The notes under the pieces: model-generated
The model's input: the letters and a program-made list of their open reading frames with translations, nothing else
The model's database searches: none
What the model was told of the DNA's origin: nothing
Made by a program: the position numbers and the translations under genes
Part shown: positions 50,065-62,133 of the stretch, piece by piece
Position numbering within the stretch: the stretch's first letter is position 1
Layout: every line of letters begins with the position of its first letter
Assembly (NCBI GenBank): GCA_950295325.1
Contig: OX485806.1
Location: 24,242,001-24,306,000, forward strand
Direction: 5' to 3'
Length of the DNA: 64,000 nucleotides
Source of the DNA: Polytrichum commune
Lineage: Eukaryota > Streptophyta > Polytrichopsida > Polytrichales > Polytrichaceae

Positions 50065-51840
50065 TTTCGTAGAAGAATTTGTTGGCTCTCAATTATTAAG
50101 ATGCTAGTTTTGACTCAACTATGTACCATATTCATGGGAAAATGTTCAACATGCATTGTTGTGTAGTCATTTGATTCAAAATCATTAAAATTTATAACAA
50201 TTTTGCGACCACAAGTTTGGTATCATGTTCAAAATTATTTTCCACCTTATGGTATAATTGAGAGACAATGAAAGACATCAAATTTCACATTTGAATACAC
50301 GATGATATGATCATTTGGGACTTAGAGATCTCAAGACTACAAAATCCAAGGTTGCAAGAACATCCACATTGTTGGGCATTATTGACAACAAGAGGGGCAA
50401 TGAAACATACACTTATGGGAGAGTTTGGAGTTTGCATGTTGCCCACAAAAATTAATGTGTTTCAAAGTAACAAAAGTGTAGCAAATTTATAAAATGAGCA
50501 AAAGACATATACAAGGAGGTTTTATCCTCTTTGGATCCCCCTCAAGTTGAAAGAACAAAGCCATGAAGATATGAGATTTGAACCTAGATGGCTTACATCA
50601 AAATGTGGAGCACATTATTTCTCATGAAGAGGTGGATGACTAAGAGTCAAACAACGCTTTCAACCCTTTCCTTTGATGACAATGAGGATGGTGTTTGGCA
50701 ACACCTATGATTTGATAAGTGTACTTTATTCATATTAATTCTACAGAAGCATGAGTTGAGCTCATGATAGTTGATCACCACATATGTAGGTTGGGCGGGA
50801 AGGTTGTAAATACATAACACGGATTTTAATGCCAAAGAGATTTAAATGTTGTGCAAATTTTCAACTTGATTTGAATGAGAAAATGCAATCATACACATAA
50901 TTTCAGGGTACAATCACATCCGAATTCTATTCCTTGTAAACTAGCAAATTGATTGGTGCATAAAAATATCAGAAGCACACTAAACATGCAATTCAACCAG
51001 TTGCAATTAAGTATACTTAAGAATGTAAGAATGTTTCTCTACAAATTAATTTACACTCAAGCATGTGCACAAGTTTGTGATAATAATATGTCATTCATAT
51101 GAGGTTGTTGGCTACCTACAAACTAGTTTCCACCTTGTCAAGGGAATACTCTTTCCACCATAGGTTTATATGCTTGCGTACTCCACCTACATCTTTGCCA
51201 ACAAGGAATTTCAACATGCACCCAACCACCCGCAAACAAATCCGGCACATAATGCCCAGTTTAGATGCAATGCCTCATTGTATTGGTAGGTGGGGTGAAC
51301 AAAATTTCTCCTTGTATAAGGTGAGATCACCTTATTTCACAAGGGGAGTATGTTAACATGGATGAATTGAATTAAATAAACTTGTTAACAAACCAATTTT
51401 TGTTCATGCACGTGCACATATTTGTGATGATCTTATTTCATACCTTTGAGGTGGGTGGCTAATTGCAAGCTTTTTTCACTGTGCAATGAATTATTTTTCA
51501 TTACGGGTTAAACTAATCACATGTGCCACCTACACGGTCCACCATCAAGAAATTTCAGCACCTCTCCAATCACAAGTTTGATCATTTTCTCTTGGGAGCA
51601 TGTAAACTGAGCTTGGGACTTCTTGGGAATGTGTGGGAGCTGCGACGTTGATAAGACCTAGAGCAAGTCTACATCCCAAGATTTTGTTGAAGCTGAAGAG
51701 CTTCTGGCTAACACACCAAAGACAAGATGAACCTTCAAACACTGGATGGTTGCTCCCGATCTTTTAAGGATAACTCTAAAAGCTTGTAATGTAATGTATA
51801 AGTTCAGCCTAATGCATGCCAAGGAGAGTATAATAAGATA
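50065..51840. other. 3' flank of the repeat gene and gene-free stretch
   Basis: No convincing gene is seen. Two diverged direct copies of a roughly 190-bp sequence occur at about 51057-51250 and 51405-51590. Shared blocks are CATGTGCACAAGTTTGTGAT/CGTGCACATATTTGTGATGA and the ATTTCAACATGCACCCAACC/ATTTCAGCACCTCTCCAATC region. Confidence 0.45.
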
Positions 51841-51874
51841 TTTTGGGAGTGGAAATGTTAGCCCCACATCATGA

Positions 51875-52159
51875 ATGGATGAAGATGGAGATCATTCATC
51901 CGGAGCTGCTCACATTATCCGCAGGGCCACTGGCGCAGCGCAGATCGCTATCACCATCGCCTTCAATTGCCTCAGATATTTCGATTTCATTAGATATTTC
52001 CATCTGGTTCAATCTTCTCGTATTTGTTCACAATTTCCCTTTCAGTCCTGCCTCAGTTCTCGAATTGCTTCGAAAAGCCAACCCGACCTTCCTGCGAGGT
52101 ACATTCTTGCTCCCACCATTCTTCCTGGTCCGAATTGGCTTTCAAGGAATGCAGCTTGA
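51875..52159 (+). other. Unassigned exon-like ORF
   Basis: ATG 51875 begins a 94-codon frame (MDEDGDHSSGAAHIIRRATG ...) with a GC content above its surroundings and a TTTCAG site inside. No family is recognised. It may be a first exon or a 5' leader connected with the NFU locus, or a gene fragment. It ends just inside the tandem repeats that follow. Confidence 0.25.
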
Positions 52160-53330
52160 ATGTCTTTGCAATTTTGGCCATTTCGTTTTTGGCTTTCTTG
52201 GTATCTGTGCTGCATGAAGTGGAAGTAATGGCATGTGTTGGCTTAAGATAGCTGGTCGACTTCTGGAAATAGGGTACATTCTAGTGAGAATTCTCTACCA
52301 TCTGTGTTTGGGGTCTCTGAGGGTCCGGGATTCTTGGGAGAATTTGGGATTTTGGGGGATTTGTTCTAATTCGCTTTTCTTTCTGTCAAGGTTTCCAGCT
52401 TGAATGTCTTTGCAATTTTGGCCACTTTGTTTTTGGTTTTCCTGGGATTTGCGCTGCATCCTGGAGTGGAAGTAATGGCATGTATTGGCTTAAGATAGCT
52501 GGTGGATTTTTGCTTTAGGTTGCACTTCTGTTGAGAATTTGCTACAACTCGTGTTGGAGGGGCCTTTGATGGTCTGGGCTTTCTGGGAGAATTTTTTAGG
52601 ATTTTGGGGAATGTGGTCCGAATTCTGTCAAAGACGTACTTCCTCCTGCAAACATTGACAACAGGCATGCGTTTGCTTAAGGTAGCTGGTGGCTTTTTGG
52701 TTTAGGTTGCGTTTCTGGTGAGAATCTGCTACATCTTGTATGGGGGGGGATTTTTGATAATATGAGGTCTTTGGGAGAGATTCCAGGTGGGCACCCGCTT
52801 CTCGTAGGATAGGATATGAAACACGCAATTAGTGCGAGATGATTAGCGAATAGAAATTGTGCCCGTAGCCATTTGCCTCATAATTTCTGGACCTCATATT
52901 GACAGCTTATCCATTATCAAAGTGAAGATTCTCGTGCTCATTAGTGGGCATATGGGTCCCCTCAATCATATAGCACATAGCCAATTCTCTTTTTTAAACA
53001 CATGTCTTTTTGGTTGCTGCCAGTTCTTAGATCCACACTTAACCACATACCACCTCAAATTTAGGTGTCCAGATTATTGTTGTGTTTGATTTAGGCACGT
53101 CTACTTAATGAAATTTTAGATTCAGCTATGCATTGTTGATGAAATGGAAGCAAGGGTATGGTTTGCAGGTGGAAGCAAATGGCCTTTTGTTTTCCTCTGG
53201 GATTTGTGGCACATGGAGTGAAAGTAATGGTATGTGTCTTAAGTAGTTTTCTTGTTTGAGCCCCGTAGGTTGCGATTTCTGGTGAGAAATTGCTACAATT
53301 TGCGCCGGGGGTCTTCGATGGCATCTGTGG
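52150..53330 (+). repeat. Diverged tandem array (about 240-bp units) upstream of NFU, split by repeat family A
   Basis: The block GCTTGAATGTCTTTGCAATT TTGGCCA occurs at about 52155 and 52399 with a unit spacing near 243 bp. Partial units sharing the GGCATGTGTTTGGCTTAAG-like block, GCTGGTGG and GGTGAGAATTTGCTACA follow at about 52645-52790 and 53170-53320. The gap between the last two is occupied by the family A copy at 52790-53105, which evidently inserted into the array. The array ends roughly 170 bp before the NFU start codon. Confidence 0.7.
52790..53105 (-). repeat. Dispersed repeat family A, copy 3
   Basis: This minus-orientation copy runs from the CACCCGCTTCTCGTAGGATA end to TTAGGCACGTCTAC. 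It interrupts the 240-bp tandem array upstream of NFU. Confidence 0.7.
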
Positions 53331-53490
53331 GATCATTTCACATTCCACCGCGCAGTGTTGATGAAGTAGAATTAAGGGTTGAGGTTTTGGGGGGAAATTG
53401 CAGGTTGGGAGGTTCGCAAAGGGGAGGCAGGGAATGAGGGTCCAGAGTGCGCAATCTTGAAGAGGAGATTGATTTAGGGTTCTTTCAAGG

Positions 53491-56488
53491 ATGGCAGCCA
53501 TGGCGTTCAAAGCAAGCGCAAGAATTTCCTCCTCCTTGGCACCAGGTCCAACTTCTTCAACTCAAAATTCAAGGGCGCAGAGCACACTAATTGGAGGCCT
53601 ACGCTCAAGAAAAATTTGCACCACAATTTCAACCCAAAGCATGACCACTGCCACGAAAAAGAGGGATGAATTCTGCAGCCTGTCTGCTCGGGCCAATGCA
53701 TCATCATCATCATCATCGTCGCAGCAGCAACAACAAAAAGAAATGCATCAAGCTCTCGAATCGCTCTCCACCGTGTTGACAGACGACGCGGTTCCGGAAG
53801 GTCACAAGGGCCTCCACGGATTTTTGTACGGGGAAGGCGGGGCGGAAGTTCACGGATCCGGAAGTTCCTCTTCGAAAGATTTCAAAATTCGTGAGGGCGA
53901 GGACGACGGCACCGGCATGGTTTCGTACGAGGCGTATCTTGCACCCCGGGAGCCTCACAAATTCGCGGGCGTCTTCGCGATTTATGATTCGGAGGGATCG
54001 GTGCAATACGTGAGTTACTCGCGGAACGTGGTTTCGTCCTTGAAGAGTTTGAGAGGTAGGGTTGGCGAGGAGAAATGTAGTTCGGTTAGGGTTAGGGTTT
54101 ACTCAGAAGCTTCGTTGATTACTCGGTCGAAGATGGAGGAGGAGAAGGGGAGGTGGTTGGAAGAAGTGGCGGGGATGGCACCCGGGAATTCGAGTGAGAA
54201 GGATTTGTGGGAAGGGAACGGTGCGAGTGGAAACGGGAGCTCGTTGGCGCTCATGTCGGAGGAGGAGCGACGAGAGTACGAAGAGAAGAAGTTGAAGATG
54301 CGGAAAGCCATGGGTGAGAATTTATTCGATGATGTTGCGGGGGAGGACGATGATGCGCGCACTCGCAGGCTCAAATTCATGCAGGTCAGGCTTTTTGGTC
54401 TTTTCTTATCTCATGTGTTGCTTTTTTTTCGTTGTGTGATTGAAATTGAGGGTTTTAGGCTAGGGCCCCCTGTACACTAGAGCTTGAACTTGCAATGATT
54501 TTGGGGAGTTTGATTCTTGGAGTTAACAAGCTTTCATCCAAAGCTCAGACTATTGAGAGCTTCTCGACCAACCTTTGAGGATGTTTTTGTTTTTGATACC
54601 AACCTTTGAGGATGTTTTTGTTTTTGATACCACTCGAGTCTCTATACTGTTTGCCCTCTTTTTTAAGACACATTTCGTCACGCAAGAAAGTTATGTAGTA
54701 CCTGAATGTCGTATTTTCGTTAATATGATATGTTGGCCTCCAATGTCGTACTATTAAGGTTTTTCGAGAAAATGGCCTATTTCAATGTAAAATGTCATCT
54801 TCTATACATAATGAAGATACATAAGTATGAAAGGACATTGTATTGAAAGCATATCCTCACAACGTTCCCCTACATGTTCCAAAGTACTAATCACATATGA
54901 ACCTTGAAATATGTGGATCCCACCACGCATGCACATTATTTACCTCTACTATATGACCATACATACTGGTAGAACATTGATCTGAACCCTAAAATTCTAA
55001 ATAGTGTTGTGGAATTTTATACAGGCGGTAGAGGGAGATGATTGGAGCAGTGTGATTGATGGCCAAACCCAGCAAACTTTGGATGCACCAGCTTCCAGCA
55101 ACGGAACTGCAGTTGAAAAGACACCCTCAAAAACACCAACCGAATTACCAGCACAGATTGTGAGCCCTTTTGCAAATAATTCGGGTGCTCAGACAGGCGG
55201 AGGAGGGCTTTACTCAGCAGATTCGTATGAGCTCAGTGTTGCAAATGTGGACATGGTTCTTGAAGAAGTGCGGCCTTATCTCATTGCTGATGGCGGCAAT
55301 GTTGAGGTTGTGAGCGTGACCGATGGCATTATTTCCTTGCGTCTCCAAGGTAAAATTTGGATAACCTTCCATATCTATGGATAAATCATTTCTCTACTCG
55401 TAAGGTAGACTGGTGTTGTTCCACCACCCCCAGAATGTGAACACCTATATTTGAGTGGTGTGTGGTTAGGTGTGGATCTAAGAACGGACACCAAAAAGGC
55501 ATCATGTTTAAAAGAGATTGGGCTATGTGCTCAAAATATGTTAACCTTTGTGTGGTTAGGTGTGGATCTAAGAATGGACACCAAAAAGATAGTATAGTCT
55601 TGTGAGCCCCGAAAGTTATGAAGTGAAGGGCTAGGGGCATGAGTTGGATTTGCTAATTATCTTGCACTAACTGCGTGTTTCATATCCTATGAGAAGTGGG
55701 TGCAGAGAGAAGGGATTATATTGAACTTAGATTAAAACATCTTGCAATTGACTACTGCATGTGTGGTATTTGGTCATGTGCAGGTGCATGTGGCACATGC
55801 CCAAGTTCGACAAGCACGATGAAGATGGGCATAGAAAGGGTTTTGAGGGAAAAGTTTGGCGATGCAATGAAGGAAGTGGTTCAAGTTGACAAGCAAGAAA
55901 TTGGTGCCAGCATTCCTGTACGTCGAATCCTCTCTTCCCTATTTTGTGACTTAGTGCAGTAACCAGTTGGATTCCGAAGAATGATGTACACATAATAGTA
56001 AGGGCCACTTCACACTATGACTATGAAATTCTGAGGGCCCTCTAAACTAATTTGAAGCCGTACTATGGAAGATTGAAATTGAATTTTGTGTAGTCACGGG
56101 CCTTCAAGTGTAGGTTAAAGATGTATGTGACTAGGCTCTCAACCAAATGCTATTTCATTGCCACCATATTCATATGGGCCCTTCTACCCAACTAATCAGA
56201 ATAAATCAAGGGTTGTGAGATTTGGAGTTTCTTTAGTCTTGAACTCAAGTGTAAATCTGCCGTAAGTTTTGGTGGTTCATATTAATGCAGGCTGTTGATG
56301 CACATTTGGAAATGTTGAGACCTGCAATTCGAAATTACGGCGGTTCAGTGGAGGTGGTATCAATTGACACGACAACTGGCATTTGCCAAGTGAAGTACCA
56401 AGGCCCTCCGCCGATCGGCATGGGTATCCAAGCGGCCATAAAAGACAAGTTCCCAGACATTAAGCAGGTCATTTTATCAGCACCTTAA
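53491..56488 (+). CDS. Chloroplast-type NFU iron-sulfur scaffold/carrier protein, four exons
   Basis: Exons are 53491-54384, 55025-55349, 55784-55917 and 56291-56488, all GT-AG and in frame, giving 516 residues. Residues 1-70 are Ser/Thr/Arg-rich like a plastid transit peptide and are followed by poly-Ser/poly-Gln runs. Residues about 150-245 (FAGVFAIYDSEGSVQYVSYS RN..., APGNSSEKDLWEG) resemble the GIY-YIG-like module known at the N-terminus of plastid glutaredoxin S16. The first NFU domain starts near VDMVLEEVRPYLIADGGNVE and contains GACGTCPSS, the Fe-S-binding C-x-x-C, across the exon 2/3 junction. The second NFU domain (AVDAHLEMLRPAIRNYGGSV...) has lost the cysteines (YQGPPPIGMGI), as in two-domain plastid NFU proteins. 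It would assemble and hand on Fe-S clusters in the plastid. At 516 residues it is about twice the usual 230-residue plastid NFU because of exon 1. Confidence 0.88.
55404..55713 (+). repeat. Dispersed repeat family A, copy 4 (NFU intron 2)
   Basis: This plus-orientation copy fills most of NFU intron 2. It carries an internal duplication of GTGTGGTTAGGTGTGGATCT (about 55470 and 55553), absent from the other copies. Confidence 0.7.
56002..56262. mobile_element. Tourist-like MITE in NFU intron 3
   Basis: The left end GGGCCACTTCACACTATGAC is preceded by TAA (55999-56001). The right end, reverse-complemented, CGGCAGATTTACACTTGAGT is followed by TAA (56263-56265). The interior shares GCTCTCAACCAAATGCTATT TCA and flanking blocks with 35576-35950. 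The right terminal repeat is degenerate, so the call rests mainly on the left end and the shared interior. Confidence 0.5.
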
Positions 56489-57800
56489 ATTGTTATGATG
56501 GGAACTATGCGGCAGCTTGAAAGTTAGATAGGTTAAACCTAGGATTGAATGTATATCTACAGGTTAAATCCAAAATACATGGTGGGTGGTGGTTACTTGC
56601 TGAAATAACAAGGCTTAAAATGTGCATTTTTTTCTGCACACGGTGTTGGGTTCACTCTTTTTGCTGTTAACAAACACATGTGCCAAGTATTCAGTTTTGA
56701 CTAACCAATTTCAATGATTCAGCACAAAGGAGTATTTAATTTATAAAATTGGGAGGTCCTTTGATGATTGGATGGTAGGCAATAATATGTAACTTCTTTT
56801 CTCATATAAGTTTGAAGCACTTTCTTAAGGATCGGAGGTTAACAAGTTCGTTTTTCCTTGTAGTCTTCCCCACTTCAGTCTGAGCCTCCAATACATACCA
56901 GTAGCAACAAAGTGTTAGTCTCTCTTTAATGTCAATGGATTTCATTATACCCTAATTGAAATGAAGTTTCAGTATTTTTTATTTTGTGAGAGGCCAGGAG
57001 GAACTTGAAATTGCTCAAGCAGCATTCAACTATCCCTTCTGGTCTGTTCAAACTAACATGCCACCTAAGGGTTCCTGTGAAGGTTCGAGAAGTTGACTCC
57101 ACTCCCAGGCGAAATGCAGAGGCACAGTAGAGTTATGGGACTTTATGTTGGGAGTTGGTCCTGTATGATTTTTCCATCGGTTGTTTTGCACACAATATGA
57201 ATAATTGGTTTCCACTTGTGGTGCATGCGCGGAGGTGCTGTTTGAATTTAAATAAAATGCAACCTATTTTGGTTCATTGAGGGCCAAAACTCATCTTAAC
57301 ACCTCTCTGACATGCCAAAGTGAGTTTAACCCTCAACGAACCAACATAGAATGTTTTCTGTTCAAATTGTCATACTATCTCCAAGCGCGCACCGAAAACT
57401 TGCCGAACATGGAAAGTGTTGTATGCAAAAACAACCAACTCTTGACCGAAAGTCATGTTGAGCTGTAGAACTGTAGTCTTCAAAATCTTTCAAACTTATA
57501 GGCTTTTCTAGAGTTATTTTAATTGGGTTTGACTCTTCATTTCATATTATCTATAACCCAGTTTTCAGCTCAAATTTCCAACTTCTGACTCAAGTGGAAC
57601 TACTTCCTGTGGACAACTTGGCTGTCAAGACAACTGGGCCCGACACTATGAATGCGAATCTCCCATTAACATATGACCCTCTAGAAAGTGCACCAAAAAA
57701 ATCTCTTCAAAGTGGATTTGAGAGTCCCCCTGTAGTTTTGTGGATTGGCTGAACCCTAGCATTTATTATTCTATTTATTTCTGCATTTTATCCTGACATA
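56489..57800. other. NFU 3' flank; no further exon recognised
   Basis: The first part is probably the NFU 3' UTR. I searched here for a 5' exon of the DUF4499-like gene and did not find one I could support. Confidence 0.4.
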
Positions 57801-57803
57801 TCC

Positions 57804-58040
57804 ATGTTAGGTCCTTTTGAAATTTTTCGCAGAGGCCTTTATCTCATAGGACCTCCCAAAGTACTGCAAAATGTAGCATATGTTTCAGCATTGTTGCATG
57901 TTGTGGAGGCTTCCTACGCTCTTTTTCTAGCTCGGAAATTTGACCCCTCAAATGCATCTTTGTGGTTCTGGCAAACATTCTACATGGGCTTCTTCTCTTT
58001 GTATCTTTTGATGCAAAAGGAAAAATCCAAGGTGGAGTAG
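57804..58040 (+). CDS. TMEM254-like (DUF4499) small membrane protein, terminal exon or whole ORF
   Basis: The 78-codon frame reads LGPFEIFRRGLYLIGPPKVL QN, then a hydrophobic helix with ALLHVVEASYALFLARK, then LWFWQTFYMGFFSLYLLMQK and a Lys-rich end. The order LGPF - HVxExxYA - LWFxQTFxxGxxSL matches the DUF4499/TMEM254 family of small two-helix membrane proteins of unknown function. The N-terminal helix of full-length members is missing. An AG at 57809-57810 after a pyrimidine-rich tract would make a phase-1 acceptor, so an upstream exon is likely. The ATG at 57804 could be the start of a shortened protein or merely intronic. Confidence 0.65.
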   Translation: MLGPFEIFRRGLYLIGPPKVLQNVAYVSALLHVVEASYALFLARKFDPSNASLWFWQTFYMGFFSLYLLMQKEKSKVE

Positions 58041-61000
58041 TGACTTATTCTTGACTTCAAAAAATCACTCAAAGCAAGGATACAATTTGAGGTAGGAATT
58101 TGATGTAATTGGTATTGTTCGCCACACTTTATCACCTACACACTCATTGTAGCACTGGTCCTCATTTGACCAAGTGTAATTAACTTACACGTTCTGGATG
58201 TTCAAAGATATCATGATATCAATCCGTACACCGATCCAACATTGGTAAATGCCAAATTCTAGCTTTTATAATTGCCATTGAAAAAACACTAAAACTGATG
58301 TCAACTCTTAAATCCCAGGAGACAAGGGTTTAGTTTGTGAAGTTGGAAGTGCCTATAATAGGGCCACATACCCTATGTTTGCGGGTAGAGTTGTTAGTTC
58401 AAAATACTAGCCCTAAGGTAGAGGGTGCTAAAACCAACATCCTAATCTTGCACAATAAGCACATGTTGATTTTGAGAATGTCCACCACCTTAACTCATGC
58501 TCATGTATTAGCTTCCAGTCATCTACCAATACACTTTTGAACCCTCATAGCTTTTGCACATGAAATTCAAATAAGACATACTTTGGTGTGTTGGAATTCC
58601 CTGCCAATTAGCGACAATCGCTTTTTTTCCTGTTCTTTATGGAAAAAAGAATCTACTAAAATTGTCTATGCTCAGTGGTTTAGCACTGTCAACCCTTAAA
58701 TACACAATAATACTCATAATGAAATCAATGAAGTTACTAACCCAAATAGTATTAAAGTTGTAATACAAGTCAAATATTGGTGCCAAACACAATTCATCGT
58801 TTCCTTTATTTGAAGCCTTAAACCCCTAAACCCTTCTTTCCTTGCACCTAAGGGTGGGTTTCAGTGTCTTTATAGTGGTCATATAAGGTCAAAATTTGGT
58901 AACAACCAATGTTTGATTGGTATGTCGTAGCCCGGGGGGGGGGGGGGTGTTGGACTCTTCGTTGAAAACCTAAATGACATGCATGGATCATTATGAAACT
59001 AAACAACCTATACTTGAGAAGTTTATAGAAAAAAACAATTGTATTAATCCATAGTGTATACATACTAATTGCAAGCTAGAAAATGGATTAATGTATTTAT
59101 AATAAGTTTTTCAGTACAATGTGATAAAAACCTCCACTTCTTATAGTAGATATAAATCATAAAATTGAAGATGCCTTCATTACATATGAAATGCACTTCA
59201 TTCTCTAATGAGAAAATCATTGAACTTTTTTTCACCCTTAGCATGTAACTCAACAATTGCATCAAATAAACAAAAACAAAAGCATAATAACTTAGCCACA
59301 ATATGGAGAAAAATTAAAGGAAGCCCATGAGCTCTCCAAGAGCATCCAATTTGTAAACACCTAAAACCCAAAATACAAACCCTAACGAAAATGAACACAG
59401 TAGTCATTGAGGGCTATTACCATATGACAATAATGAATAAAAACATAAATTGGATGAAACTAACACGTTTATTATCATGTTTTTCTCTAAACCTTAGTGC
59501 CTCTTTTTGTACCTTTTCTTCAAATTTCTTAATAGTTGTTTTGGATGTACACACTAGATAAAAATAATACCTCTCACTTATGTACACTATGTACACTAAT
59601 GCCTCAAATAATACCCCTTCTTACATTCATGTTAAGTTCGTACATGGTATAGAGAGTCCAACCACTGGGTGTCGTAGTACCATGGTATTTTCAATGTTTT
59701 ATTTTATTATTTCAAGATGTGTGTTATGAACTCATTATCATAATGATACTTAATTTCCATAAAGAATAAGTGAGAATGTAGTTAAATAATTCATTTCTCA
59801 AAATAGGATCTTGAAAACAAGGAGATAATTTGAAAATGGTTTGCCTAAACTACCACGGTGTATAATATAGATGAAATGCATCATATCAATTCACAAAAGC
59901 AAGAATAGAAACAAAGGACTCAACCGCACGGTATCAAAATTGTAAGGCATGCACGGGGAGGTGACTATCGGAATTTTAGAAACCACGTGAGATAAAAAAA
60001 TAGGGTCAATTTAATTCGTTGAGGGTAAAATTTATACATTCATTAGATCTACCATAGCTTTGGAAATATGTCCCCTACATGTTTATATGTAAAATAAGGC
60101 CGTGAATAATTCCTCCATTTTAGTAATCAGTAGAAAAAAATAGGATTATAAATATTGGATCCCCCCAAATGTGTGTAGTAGAATCAATAGAATAATTATG
60201 GGTTAGACTACTTGGATGAAGAATTGTGTAATTCTGTCCAAATTTGAATGGAACGCGTTAGTTTGTAGGGAAACGTTGTGGATTTTTTTTGGGGAAGGAA
60301 TGTTGTGACTTCTCAATGGTCCTTGGGTTGCTTAGGGTTTGGACAAGCATCGTGGTGTGAAGGTGGTGAAGCGTTTGGGTAGGAGGTCTTATATTGGTGA
60401 AGCGTGGCACAAAGGCGGTAGGTAAGACACATTTTTTGGAGCTTTCTTCTTTGTTCCATAGCATTCACAGCATTCACAGCATTCACACAGGGTGTTTCAC
60501 AAGCGCCAAATATTCGGCTTGCTTCGCTCTCGTGAGGTATGTCCGCCTCATGCCAACAATTAGTTTTAGTTCTTTGTCATCATTGGTGTTAAACCTTTTC
60601 AAATTTTTTGTCTTATCATGACATAAGAGAGGATAGTGATATGTACCTTGACATGTATTGGAGGGTGCATAGTTATATTCTAACCCTTCACATTGTAAAT
60701 ATTTGGTACAAGATTGAATGTGTTTGTGAACATAATTAAAGTAAATGTTTTCAATATGTGTATTTAGTTTTTTCAATTCAATGCAATCTTTTGTTTTGGA
60801 GTAGATAATTATGCAAAATTTTCATGTCTTATGACAATTGATTATATTTCTTGTTTTGTTCTATCCGTGTTTACAAATTGTCTATGTTAGCTTGTACATT
60901 TTGTCATCTCCATATTCATTGGTAATCTTTTAACTAAAGTCCAAGTGTTATTGATTGTATTTTGAATGGTACTTTGAATGCTTTAGCATTGGTATAACTA

Positions 61001-62133
61001 ATTGAAACCGATTAAATGACAAGATGGATGATATGAAACGTTTGTTGCTCACATAGTTGATTTTGCAATGCTATAGTATTTTGTTCATTATTTGGTACCT
61101 GTATAATTTATAAAAAAATTATGATGCTAAAAATTGGTCTCTCCACAAAATTACAAATAAACATAGGGTGCTTAAAAATATGTCAAAACAACTTTATATC
61201 TACAAATAGGGAGGGACAAAATACCGAGAGGTGCATAAATACCCCCCCATTAAATACCCCATTATCGCACGTGGTTACAAAATGTAAGAGGGTGTGACCC
61301 CCCCGTGAAGGCATGTAGGTCTAGAGTGACCAACAACATGAAATGGGTTCTAGCATAGAAATACATACCTACATTTGAAATGTGCATTTTTCAAAGTACA
61401 TGTGTATGTATGTAAGAATCTCTATGAGCATCATTTCAAGAGTTCCAAAGGCATATTTTTAGCTAAAAAGCATATTTCAACAGTCATGTTCCCATTTGGA
61501 TTAGCTAATGTAGTCACCGATATTTTTAATTAATATCAAACCGATATACATATGGCAAAATGTTGGAAGCGTCCACTTTAGGTACACATTAATATGAATG
61601 TCAACTTCTTGGTTAAACAAGCATGAATGAAGTGCCTTTTATTCCACGGGCTACTACCACCTTTTGGTGGGTGACTGATGAATATACAAGCTTAACCAAA
61701 TTGACTATGCAAAGGTGGAAGAGAAGGGGAAAGGGGGGTTACCGCCTGTAGTGAGGGTAAGTATGGGAGTGTATGTTGGAGGAGGCTTGAGAATTTTTAG
61801 TGAGTTTAGTGGGTTTGAGGTCACCTCGGGTTTATAGTAAAAAGTAAAACCAAAAAAACTTTGAGGGAGGGAGATTTCATTTTAAAAGAAGAAGAAAAAA
61901 GAAGAAGAAGCAAGCAATGATTCAAAACAAAGAAAAAAAAATTCTTGTAACCAAGTTTCTTAAATAGTATACAAGAAAGGAATCTTAGTAAACAAATGAA
62001 TTCCTTACACCAAAAGCATGCCCAAAAAGAATTGGAAACCGAGTATTGGTCTCCCAATCCTTTTGGGTTCAAGAAATTTATAGGTACTCACATCCCCATA
62101 ATTGTTAAAGGGTTGACAATTTGCAAACAAAGA
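58041..62133. other. Gene-poor stretch
   Basis: No coding exon is recognised. Features noted are a poly-G run near 58935, three ATTCACAGC repeats at about 60465-60487 and a GAA microsatellite near 61885-61910. Frames are short and AT-rich. Confidence 0.5.
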
